Shown in pieces: positions 14,695 to 22,652 of a DNA stretch of 64,000 nucleotides. The number at the start of each line of letters is the position of its first letter. Positions within the stretch are counted from its first letter, which is position 1. The DNA comes from DASVUC01 sp036387255 (GTDB lineage Bacteria > Planctomycetota > Phycisphaerae > Tepidisphaerales > Tepidisphaeraceae). The translations under genes were made by a program, and so were the position numbers. The stretch is from the NCBI GenBank assembly GCA_036387255.1, contig DASVUC010000124.1, forward strand, positions 1 to 64,000. Direction: 5' to 3'. The notes beneath the pieces are model-generated. The model was not told the DNA's origin, searched no databases, and saw only the letters and a list, made by a program, of their open reading frames with translations.

Positions 14695-15015
14695 CTACAC
14701 CCCTACCCCCCTCCGAATCCGCTCCACCTTCTCCGCCCTCAGTCCCACCAGGTCCTCATCAGTCACATATCCGTCGCTGTACAGCCGCATGAACAAGAAC
14801 ATCAGCACAGAGTACCGGTAGTCGTACTTCTCATTCATCTCCCTCCGCTTCTCCCGAAGATACGATTCCACCCGCCAGACCACCCCATCGTCCTTCTCAT
14901 TCCGCAGCATCCCCTGGACCTCCGCCCGAACCGCGGAAAGTTCGCGTTCGTGCGCCCGCTCGAAAGCCGCGCGAGCAACCTTCTTCTCCGCCGCAGACCA
15001 CCTGATTTCGTTCAT
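14695..15015 (-). CDS. Fluorescence recovery protein (FRP)-like protein
   Basis: 106 residues from ATG 15015 with AGAGGAAA upstream. The pattern WSAAEKKVARAAFERAHERE, a Trp-containing helix, then LREKRREMNEKYDYRYSVL and EDLVGLRAEKVERIRR, matches cyanobacterial FRP (W..AE...A...F..A..RE; KR.E...KYD.R.SV). In cyanobacteria FRP is a dimeric helical protein that detaches the orange carotenoid protein from phycobilisomes. No OCP, carotenoid or photosynthesis gene is in this window, so the partner here is unknown. FRP-like proteins without OCP are known in other bacteria. The gene sits on the clpC-flanked island. Confidence 0.75.
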   Translation of the reverse strand: MNEIRWSAAEKKVARAAFERAHERELSAVRAEVQGMLRNEKDDGVVWRVESYLREKRREMNEKYDYRYSVLMFLFMRLYSDGYVTDEDLVGLRAEKVERIRRGVGV

Positions 15016-15056
15016 ATGTTTCCTCTTGCGGGATCCGGGAGCTTGGAGGTCTGTAG

Positions 15057-15076
15057 GGGCGACGCCTGCGTCGCCC
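15057..15076. repeat. Dispersed palindrome, GGGCGACGC type
   Basis: Perfect inverted repeat GGGCGACGC-CT-GCGTCGCCC in TGTAGGGGCGAC...CTC context. A second copy lies at 57612-57631. Intergenic, beside the FRP-like gene. Confidence 0.8.
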
Positions 15077-15206
15077 TCTTCGGGGGCTGCCTCGAATCCA
15101 CAGCGTAACGCCTCGCTGTCTCTGCGCCAGAATTTGTTTGCTTAATATCTCACTCAAACTATAGTTGCTGTTCTCAAATCTGTTGTCTTTGGCGGGAGGT
15201 CGCGCG

Positions 15207-15413
15207 GTGACATACAAAGTGGTCGTCGTCACATCTGGAACGGCCGGGTGCTGTAGCTCGCCCCCCAGCTTGAATGTTGAAGTGGAACGCGTTTGCAACC
15301 AGATGGCTGCACAAGGCTTTTCGCTGGTCACTGCCTATCCCGAGACAATTACAACGGTCGGGTGCCAATCGCAGACGAAACGCGCCTCATTCCTGATCTT
15401 CGCTCATCCTTGA
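15207..15413 (+). CDS. Small DUF4177-like protein
   Basis: 68 residues from GTG 15207, preceded by GGAGGT; a longer frame from 15165 lacks a ribosome-binding site. The pattern TYKVVVVTSG, then VEVERVCNQMAAQGFSLVTA, then a final beta strand, is the beta-helix-beta plan of DUF4177-type proteins (YK-V, L--L---GW-LV). Function unknown. It is followed 12 bases later by the membrane protein gene and probably forms an operon with it and the SPFH gene. Confidence 0.55.
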   Translation: MTYKVVVVTSGTAGCCSSPPSLNVEVERVCNQMAAQGFSLVTAYPETITTVGCQSQTKRASFLIFAHP

Positions 15414-15425
15414 TTCAAGGCGGAA

Positions 15426-16172
15426 ATGATGTCACTGCCGTCGCATCCAATCCTCCTACCGGGATGCCAGTCCAAAGCGGCCACAGAGTTTCTTCAGACC
15501 CTCTCGCGCACCCCACGCTGGGCGCATCATCCAACTTGCAAATGCTTTGACGGCCATCTTATTCGCTTGGGTCGCTCGGCCTATTGCCTCGGCTGCCTGT
15601 GCTTCCTCTGCGGTGCATCGGCGGCGTCGGTTACGCTCGTGCTGCTCTGGATCAGCAATCCTTCGTGGCTTGCTCAAATCCACGTCTGGCAGGCACAGGC
15701 TGCAGGAACAGCGCTTTACCTGCCAACGCTTGCACAGCTTCTGATCCAGTGGAAGCCGTACAAAATGGCCTCCCGCACATTGCTCGGAGTTGCCGTAGTG
15801 GTCTTGTTCTCCAGCGCGCTGCTCCTGCTCCCTCGCTCCCTCGCAGGGCTAATCCTGCGTTTCATCTTCATCATGATCTTCTGCGGCGTCTACAAGGTCA
15901 CGCAACGGGCTCGCAGCAAGTACAGTCGCAGCCCCTGCACTCGGTGCAAGCACGCAGCCTTCCCATTCTGCCGTGACAACCTTGCCCGTCACCTCCCCGC
16001 GTTCCGTCAGTTAAAACTCCGCGCCACGCCTGAAGATCAACCCTTTGCGCAATTCGCCGAAAGCCTCTTCAACTGCGACGAAGGTAGTAACGTGATCAAC
16101 TCTACCACCCTCCTTGCAGGCGCGCATGCTCAACGTGTTCCAGTTCCTACCTTTGTTGGAGCATCATCATGA
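15426..16172 (+). CDS. Membrane protein with Cys/His motif, DUF2085-like
   Basis: 248 residues. An N-terminal HHPTCKCFDGHLIRLG and YCLGCLCFLCG motif precedes about four hydrophobic helices at residues 55-155. A second Cys group (CTRCKHAAFPFC) follows near 195. The first motif recalls DUF2085-type small membrane proteins. The stop overlaps the start of the SPFH gene (ATGA at 16169-16172), so the two are probably translationally coupled and may act together at the membrane. Confidence 0.55.
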   Translation: MMSLPSHPILLPGCQSKAATEFLQTLSRTPRWAHHPTCKCFDGHLIRLGRSAYCLGCLCFLCGASAASVTLVLLWISNPSWLAQIHVWQAQAAGTALYLPTLAQLLIQWKPYKMASRTLLGVAVVVLFSSALLLLPRSLAGLILRFIFIMIFCGVYKVTQRARSKYSRSPCTRCKHAAFPFCRDNLARHLPAFRQLKLRATPEDQPFAQFAESLFNCDEGSNVINSTTLLAGAHAQRVPVPTFVGASS

Positions 16173-17737
16173 ACCCTTCTCCAGCCGCCATTCGTTTTGG
16201 CTGCGCTTGCGGCAAGCAATACCAGGTTGCTGCGTCTCACGCCGGTCGACAGACCAAATGCCCCGCCTGCGGTACCGTACTTCAAGTCCCGTATCCGGCC
16301 GCGAACTCATCCAACGCCGACCGGACCTCTCGCTCCATATCAGGCAACGCTAAAGCAGCCCACTCTCACGCTCCTGAAGCAATCTCGCCTGTCGCGACAG
16401 CGACCCGAACGCCCGCGCACCACATCCCCCAATCACGCGTTGTCGTGCCTCCACCGCCGGCCGGCCTGTCTCGCCCCGATCAGAGCCAGGCCGATCCACC
16501 CCTCTCGACACCACTGGGCTTTCACCCACCTACAACTTTTCCTCAACTGACTGCCTATCTCCTATCGAGTTGGGCCGGCGTAGGGATGATTACCTTTGTT
16601 GCTTACTTCGTTTCTCCCCTGCTTCGATATCTCACGCTCATTCTGTTTCTGTTGACGACGGCGGGTCTATGTCAGCAACTCTGGCTGCTGTTGCAGGCGC
16701 GGCAGAAGGTCCTGACCGAGAAAGCAGTCCCTCTGCTTTGGGGGCTTGTCCAGTTGGTTGCATGGGATCCCATAGAAGGTGTCCTCTTTCTCAAGAATAA
16801 AGCGCTCGGGTTCTGTGATGACAGCCTCGATGATGGACACGGCGGTATTCGCCTGATTTATCCCGTTCTCGGGGAAGAGTTGGCGCTTCGCGTTCCGCTT
16901 GAAACTCAAACCTTAAGCGTTACGGATGACAACGTCCTCACTCGCGAATACCTCAGCGTGATGATTCGCGGCACGATGAAGTGGCGCATTCGTGACATCA
17001 AGAGCTTCTACCTCCTGGTCAGCCGCGAACTTCGCAGCACCACCGAACAACCAGATGGCCGGCTTGAAACGGGAGCCAGGGGCGTGCCGATCGGCGATTC
17101 AAATCCGAAGAGCGCGATCGACCGCCTTGTTCAGTCGGCCATCACATGGCTCAGGCTCATCGCGGAAGAGCAGACTCGCATCGTCGTCTCCCAGGTGAGC
17201 TCCGGCTTGTTGATTGCCGAGCGCCTAAAGGAGGAGATCCCCGAGGTGCGAGACTCGTTCATTCAGAGCCGCATGCTTGCCGGCCCCCAGGGAACCTCGA
17301 AAGAGTGGCAGGACGCGGCCAATGGCCTTGCGTCACGGATTGAAGACGCCGTTCGGCAGCGCGTCTCTAAGTACGGCATCAGCGTCGAAGAAGTCGCACT
17401 CCAGGAGATTCGCCTTCCGCAGGAAATCGTCGAACAATGCATTGAAGCCTGCAAGGCTGCTTATCTACCGGTCCTTGCTCAACGGAAGGGCCTCGCAAAA
17501 CGCGCGGAGCTTTCGGTCGAGGTTGAGCTTCTCGGTCGAGAAGCCGCCGCAACGAAACAGATCGTCGGGGCCGCGCCTAACTTTACTCTCGTTGACTTCG
17601 TCAGCGGCTTCCTGGCGAAGCAGATGAATGGTCCGGGACTCGGACTCAACACCGCCACCGCCGGCGCACTCGCAACATCATTGGCCGCAGGAGCCGCAGC
17701 ATCCCTCCCACCGCCAAGCAAAGGCGACGCCGGCTAA
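16169..17737 (+). CDS. SPFH/band 7 protein with N-terminal zinc ribbon
   Basis: 522 residues. The N-terminus has a CxC...CxxC zinc ribbon (CACGKQY, then KCPACGTVL) of the type common in planctomycete membrane proteins. A proline-rich linker spans about 60-125 and two hydrophobic helices about 133-175. The SPFH domain follows (LRVPLETQTLSVTDDNVLT, MKWRIRDIKSFYLLVS, ERLKEEIPEVRDSF, YGISVEEVALQEIRLPQEI). It ends with an Ala/Gly-rich tail. Band 7 proteins oligomerise at membranes as scaffolds. The gene overlaps the upstream membrane protein gene by four bases. Confidence 0.8.
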   Translation: MNPSPAAIRFGCACGKQYQVAASHAGRQTKCPACGTVLQVPYPAANSSNADRTSRSISGNAKAAHSHAPEAISPVATATRTPAHHIPQSRVVVPPPPAGLSRPDQSQADPPLSTPLGFHPPTTFPQLTAYLLSSWAGVGMITFVAYFVSPLLRYLTLILFLLTTAGLCQQLWLLLQARQKVLTEKAVPLLWGLVQLVAWDPIEGVLFLKNKALGFCDDSLDDGHGGIRLIYPVLGEELALRVPLETQTLSVTDDNVLTREYLSVMIRGTMKWRIRDIKSFYLLVSRELRSTTEQPDGRLETGARGVPIGDSNPKSAIDRLVQSAITWLRLIAEEQTRIVVSQVSSGLLIAERLKEEIPEVRDSFIQSRMLAGPQGTSKEWQDAANGLASRIEDAVRQRVSKYGISVEEVALQEIRLPQEIVEQCIEACKAAYLPVLAQRKGLAKRAELSVEVELLGREAAATKQIVGAAPNFTLVDFVSGFLAKQMNGPGLGLNTATAGALATSLAAGAAASLPPPSKGDAG

Positions 17738-17755
17738 ACCTTAGTGTAAATGAAA

Positions 17756-17779
17756 CACCCGGCTCTCTCGAACCGGGTG
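17756..17779. terminator. Bidirectional terminator between the SPFH gene and clpC
   Basis: Stem CACCCGG/CCGGGTG with T-rich flank on the plus strand (CTTTTCTTCTTC) and GTGTTTC on the minus strand. It serves the convergent SPFH and clpC genes. A near copy lies at 14026-14049. Confidence 0.75.
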
Positions 17780-17818
17780 CTTTTCTTCTTCTTAATCACT
17801 ACTCATCAATCAACAGAC

Positions 17819-20350
17819 TCAAGTCGCATCCGACCCCGCCTGCGCCATCTGCTCCTTCCCTTCACCCTCCTTGCTGTTGAAGGTCTCGAAGTACAGATGC
17901 TTGTTCCCGCCTTCTTCCGTCTTCAGCGAGATCTTGATCAGGTCTTTGCCCTTGAACGAGCCACGGAGGAGCTCTTCCGAAAGCGGGTCTTCCACGTGCT
18001 GCTCGATCGCGCGACGCAGCGGACGGGCGCCAAAGTCCGTGTTCGTTCCCTTCTCGATCAGGAACTCCTTCGCTTCGGCAGTGAGCTCGATCTTCAGGCC
18101 ATGCTCGATCAGCCGCTTGACCACCTTCTTGAGCTCCAGCTCAACGATCAACTCCAGGTTCTTTCGGCCCAGCGGCTTGAAGACGATCACGTCATCCAAC
18201 CGGCCGATGAACTCCGGACGGAAGTACCGCTCGATTTCCTTCATGAGCAGTTCTTTCATCTTGTCGTAGCTCTGCTCTTCAGCCGAGCCCTTGCCGCGAC
18301 CGGAGAGACCGAACGGCTGCACGCCGCCCTTGATCATCTCAGCGCCGATGTTCGACGTCATGATCATGATCACGTTGCGGAAGTCGACGTGCCGCCCGAA
18401 CGAGTCGGTCAGCCGGCCTTCTTCCATGATCTGGAGCAGCATGTTGAACACGTCCGGGTGCGCCTTCTCGACTTCGTCGAGCAGCACCACCGAGTACGGC
18501 CGGCGACGGATGCGCTCCGTGAGCTGCCCGCCTTCCTCGTAACCGACGTAGCCCGGAGGCGCGCCGATCAAGCGGGAAACGTTGTGCTTCTCCATGTACT
18601 CGCTCATGTCGATCTGGATCAGCGCGTCCGCGTCCCCGAACATGAACTCCGCCAGCGCCTTGGAGAGCAGCGTCTTGCCGACACCGCTGGGGCCGAGGAA
18701 CAAGAATGAACCCATCGGACGATGCGGATCCTTCAGGCCCGAACGCGCCCGGCGGATCGTCTTGCTGATCGCCTTGATCGCTTCATCCTGCGACACAACC
18801 TTTTTGTGAAGCTCGTTCTCCAGCTCCAGCAGACGCTGCGCCTCTTCCTTCTCCAGGCGCGTGAGCGGCACACCGGTCATCTTCGAAACGACTTCCGCGA
18901 TGACCTCTTCGTCGACCACGCCGTCGACTTCCTTCGCCTTCTCACGCCACTGGCGCTGCATGTCTTCCTTCTTCGCGCGCAGCAACTCGGCCTGATCCCG
19001 CAGCTTGGCGGCTTCCTCGTACTCAGCATTCTTGACAGCTTCATCCTTCTGGATCGAGAGCCGCTCGATCTGCTCTTCCAGTTCCGCCAGATTCGGCGGC
19101 TTGGTCATGCTGCGCAGACGGATTCGAGCACCCGCCTCGTCCAGCACGTCGATCGCCTTGTCCGGCAGGCAGCGCCCGGTGATGTACCGGTCGCTCATCT
19201 CAACCGCCGCCTCAAGGGCAACGTCCGTGATCTGCACGCGGTGATGCGCCTCATAACGATCCCGCAGACCCTTGAGGATCTCAATCGCATCTTCCTTCGA
19301 AGGCGGATCCACCGTGATCGCCTGGAAGCGACGGGCCAGGGCCGCGTCCTTCTCGATGTACTTGCGATATTCATCAAACGTCGTCGCGCCGATGCACTGG
19401 ATCTCGCCGCGCGACAGCGCCGGCTTCAGCACGTTCGAAGCGTCGATCGCGCCTTCCGCGCCGCCGGCGCCCACCAGCGTGTGCAGTTCGTCGATGAACA
19501 GGATGACATTCTTCGCGCGCCGCACTTCGTTCATGACAGCTTTGATGCGCTCTTCAAACTGACCGCGGTACTTCGTCCCCGCGACCATCATCGCCAGGTC
19601 AAGCACCACGATCCGCCGGTCATGCAGAATCTCCGGCACATTGTTCGTGATCACCATCTGCGCAAGACCCTCAACGATCGCGGTCTTGCCCACGCCCGCT
19701 TCACCGAGCAGCACCGGGTTGTTCTTCTGCCGCCGGCACAAGATCTGAATCACCCGCTCGATCTCGTTCTTGCGCCCGATGACCGGGTCCAGTTGACCCT
19801 CGCGCGCCAGCTCCGTGAGGTCTCGACCAAACGAGTCGAGCGCCGGGGTCTTTGATTTGCCTTTGGTTCCTTGTTTTTCCTGCGCTTGGGGTTCTTCGCT
19901 TTCCACGCCAGCTCCCAAAAGATTGAGAACCTCTTCCCGGACTTCTTCCAACTTCAAACCCAGGTTCATCAAAACCTGGGCCGCCACCCCATCATGCTCC
20001 CGCAGCAAACCAAGCAACAAATGCTCAGTTCCCACGTAATTATGATTAAGGTTTCTTGCTTCCTCGATCGCGTACTCGATGACTTTCTTCGCCCGCGGCG
20101 TCTGAGGCAGCTTCCCCATCGTGACCATGTCCGGCCCCGACTTCACAAGCTTCTCCACCTCCAGCCGAACCTTCCTCAGGTCCACATCCAAATTCTTCAA
20201 AACATTAGCCCCCACCCCAGACCCCTCCTTAACCAACCCCAACAAAATATGCTCAGTTCCGATGTACTCGTGGTTGAATCTTTGGGCTTCCTGGTTCGCC
20301 AGGGCCATGACCTTTCGGGCTCGGTCGGTGAATCTTTCGAACATGTCCAT
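17819..20350 (-). CDS. clpC: ATP-dependent Clp protease ATP-binding subunit ClpC
   Basis: 843 residues, the usual ClpC length. Two Clp_N repeats are at the N-terminus (MFERFTDRARKVMALANQEA; YVGTEHLLLGLL). AAA domain 1 has Walker A GEAGVGKTAIVEG and sensor region FIDELHTLVGAG. A UVR-type motif (EEAAKLRDQAELLRAKK) lies in the coiled middle, and AAA domain 2 has GPSGVGKTLLSKALAE. It is a hexameric unfoldase feeding ClpP in the cytoplasm. Its 3' end is duplicated downstream at 14024-14457, but the gene itself is intact. Confidence 0.95.
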   Translation of the reverse strand: MDMFERFTDRARKVMALANQEAQRFNHEYIGTEHILLGLVKEGSGVGANVLKNLDVDLRKVRLEVEKLVKSGPDMVTMGKLPQTPRAKKVIEYAIEEARNLNHNYVGTEHLLLGLLREHDGVAAQVLMNLGLKLEEVREEVLNLLGAGVESEEPQAQEKQGTKGKSKTPALDSFGRDLTELAREGQLDPVIGRKNEIERVIQILCRRQKNNPVLLGEAGVGKTAIVEGLAQMVITNNVPEILHDRRIVVLDLAMMVAGTKYRGQFEERIKAVMNEVRRAKNVILFIDELHTLVGAGGAEGAIDASNVLKPALSRGEIQCIGATTFDEYRKYIEKDAALARRFQAITVDPPSKEDAIEILKGLRDRYEAHHRVQITDVALEAAVEMSDRYITGRCLPDKAIDVLDEAGARIRLRSMTKPPNLAELEEQIERLSIQKDEAVKNAEYEEAAKLRDQAELLRAKKEDMQRQWREKAKEVDGVVDEEVIAEVVSKMTGVPLTRLEKEEAQRLLELENELHKKVVSQDEAIKAISKTIRRARSGLKDPHRPMGSFLFLGPSGVGKTLLSKALAEFMFGDADALIQIDMSEYMEKHNVSRLIGAPPGYVGYEEGGQLTERIRRRPYSVVLLDEVEKAHPDVFNMLLQIMEEGRLTDSFGRHVDFRNVIMIMTSNIGAEMIKGGVQPFGLSGRGKGSAEEQSYDKMKELLMKEIERYFRPEFIGRLDDVIVFKPLGRKNLELIVELELKKVVKRLIEHGLKIELTAEAKEFLIEKGTNTDFGARPLRRAIEQHVEDPLSEELLRGSFKGKDLIKISLKTEEGGNKHLYFETFNSKEGEGKEQMAQAGSDAT

Positions 20351-20642
20351 TCTCCTAATGGCCGGTGTTGCGCGGCGCCGTTCCGATGGGGTCAGGCGCG
20401 GGCGGAAACGTTCTGTGTTGGCAATACCGGGATAAGTATTTTACGGCTCCTTCCCGGGTCTGTTCATCTGCCGCGACGGTCGATTCTAGGCTGATGCGGG
20501 GGTTAATCAATCCGCCGGGGCGGCTGGTGCGTGGTCTGAGCGGCGGCTGGCGCAGACGTTGCGGGTTGTGCGCGAAGCTGACACAGGCATGATGTTATCG
20601 GCTGGTTGCGCGGGGGGTCTAGAGGGAATGCAGGAGCAGGCG

Positions 20643-22400
20643 ATGCATGAGCTGCCGCTGATAACGACGATCGCAGGGGCGTTTGCGGCGGCGTGGGTGC
20701 TGGGGCTGCTGACGCAGTGGCTGCGGCTGTCGCCGATCGTGGGATATCTGCTGGCGGGGGTGGTGATCGGGCCATACACGCCAGGGTTTGTGGGTGATGT
20801 TCACCTGGCGCGGCAGTTGGCAGAGATCGGGGTGATCCTGCTGATGTTTGGCGTGGGACTGCACTTTAACCTGCGCGACCTGCTGGCAGTGAGGGATGTC
20901 GCGATTCCTGGCGCTATCGGGCAGTCGCTTGTGGCAACGCTGCTGGGGGTGGGGCTTGCGGTGGTCATTGGCATGCCGCTGAAGGGTGGGCTGGTGCTGG
21001 GTTTGGCGATGGCGGTGGCGAGCACGGTGGTGCTGATCCGCGTGCTGACGGACAACCAGTCGCTGGAGACGACGGCGGGGCACATCGCGGTGGGGTGGCT
21101 GATCGTGGAGGATTTGTTCACGGTGGTGGTGCTGGTGCTGCTGCCGGCGATGGGGACGCCGGCGCACGGAGAGGCGGGCGCCACGGGGAACGTGTGGCTG
21201 AGCCTCGGGGCGGCGCTGCTGAAGTTGGGGGTGTTCGCAGCGATCTTGCTGGTGGGTGGGTCGCGCGTGATTCCGTGGATCATGGTGAAGGTAGCGCGGT
21301 TTCGCTCGCGCGAACTGTTCACGCTGACGGTGCTGGTGATGGCGATCGCGATTGCGACGGGATCTTATTATTTGTTTGGCGCGTCGATGGCGCTGGGGGC
21401 GTTTTTGGCGGGAGTGGTGGTGGGGCAGTCGCCGGTTTCGCACCAGGCGGCGGCGGATGCGCTGCCGTTGCAGGATGCGTTTGCGGTTCTGTTTTTCGCG
21501 TCGGTAGGGATGCTGTTTGATCCTCGCTTTGTGATTCATCATCCGTTTCTGCTTTTGGCCGGGCTCGCGATCATCCTGGTGAGCAAGCCGTTAACAGCGT
21601 TTGTGATCGTGGCAGTGCTGGGATATCCGGTGCGAATGGCGCTGACTGTCGCGATGGGGTTAGCGCAGATTGGTGAATTCTCGTTCATCCTTTCCGATCT
21701 GGCGCGCGCGCACGGGCTGCTGGGTGAGGATGGGCACAACCTGCTGGTGGGATCGGCGCTGGTTACGATCACGATCAATCCGTTGTTGTTTCGTACGATC
21801 GATCCCATGGAGCGCCTGCTGCGGAAGAGCCCGCGGCTGTGGCGGTGGCTGAGCCGAAGGACCGCGGCGCGCGAGGGGAAGATCAACCAGCAGGCGAAGG
21901 ACGCGATCGACGGCTGCGGCGACAAACCGATCGCGGTGATTGTGGGCTACGGGCCGGTGGGGCGCGCGGTGGATTCGATCCTGCGGGAGAGCGCGCTTCA
22001 GCCGGTGATCATTGACCTGAACATGGAGACGGTGGAGCAGCTTTCGCGGGAGGGGCGTGCGGCGATCTATGGGGATGGTTCGAACATCGAGATCATGCGC
22101 CATGCGCTTCCGACGGCGACGCATCTGATCGTCACGCTGCCGCACTCGGTGAACCGTAATCCGCTGATCGTAGCGGCGAAGCTGATCAACCCGGAGATCA
22201 AGGTGTTCGTGCGCGCACACTACATCGAAGAACAGCACGAGCTTCTGCAATCGGGGGCGGACGGCGCCTGCTTCGAGGAAGCCGAAGCGGCGGTGGCGCT
22301 GTCGCGGCTGATCCTCGAAGATCAGAGCGCGGATGCGGAGACCATCCGGTCGGAGACGCGGAGGATTCGGCAGAGGTTTAAGGCGAAGACTGTGTTGTGA
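20643..22400 (+). CDS. YbaL-type cation:proton antiporter with TrkA-N domain
   Basis: 585 residues from ATG 20643, chosen because AGGAG lies six to seven bases upstream and because homologues start near MHELPLITTIAG. Residues 1-390 form the CPA2 exchanger (SPIVGYLLAGVVIGPYTPGF, GVILLMFGVGLHF, HIAVGWLIVEDLF). A linker follows, then a TrkA-N nucleotide-binding domain (IAVIVGYGPVGRAVDSI, with acidic residue in VIIDLN). The closest match from memory is E. coli YbaL. It probably exchanges K+ for H+ at the inner membrane under nucleotide control. Confidence 0.9.
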   Translation: MHELPLITTIAGAFAAAWVLGLLTQWLRLSPIVGYLLAGVVIGPYTPGFVGDVHLARQLAEIGVILLMFGVGLHFNLRDLLAVRDVAIPGAIGQSLVATLLGVGLAVVIGMPLKGGLVLGLAMAVASTVVLIRVLTDNQSLETTAGHIAVGWLIVEDLFTVVVLVLLPAMGTPAHGEAGATGNVWLSLGAALLKLGVFAAILLVGGSRVIPWIMVKVARFRSRELFTLTVLVMAIAIATGSYYLFGASMALGAFLAGVVVGQSPVSHQAAADALPLQDAFAVLFFASVGMLFDPRFVIHHPFLLLAGLAIILVSKPLTAFVIVAVLGYPVRMALTVAMGLAQIGEFSFILSDLARAHGLLGEDGHNLLVGSALVTITINPLLFRTIDPMERLLRKSPRLWRWLSRRTAAREGKINQQAKDAIDGCGDKPIAVIVGYGPVGRAVDSILRESALQPVIIDLNMETVEQLSREGRAAIYGDGSNIEIMRHALPTATHLIVTLPHSVNRNPLIVAAKLINPEIKVFVRAHYIEEQHELLQSGADGACFEEAEAAVALSRLILEDQSADAETIRSETRRIRQRFKAKTVL

Positions 22401-22605
22401 TCGCGCGCGGGCGGCGTGAGCTATGATGCGTACCCCAGCGGTGAATCCTGCTGGCGGGATTGGTGAGGCGGGTTTTGGGTGTTTGACTTGAGGAGGGGGG
22501 GCGATAGGATTTGAGCCGGAGACAGCGATGCGGATGATTCGGATTGGAATTCGATTCAGGAGTAGCGACTAGCCGCGGTCGGGTCTCGCCCTTTGAAGAA
22601 GAAGA

Positions 22606-22640
22606 TGAACCCTGAAGCCGAGGCGCTTCAGGGTTTTTTG
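22606..22640 (+). terminator. Orphan terminator hairpin upstream of the MATE gene
   Basis: AACCCTGAAG-CCGAGG-CGCTTCAGGGTTTTTTG is a strong stem with a T run. It lies 200 bases after the antiporter gene and ends about 15 bases before the MATE start. A weak promoter (TTGACT, 16 bases, TAGGAT) lies about 100 bases upstream. It either ends antiporter transcription late or forms an attenuator or short RNA. Confidence 0.65.
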
Positions 22641-22652
22641 TTGGTGGTCTGG

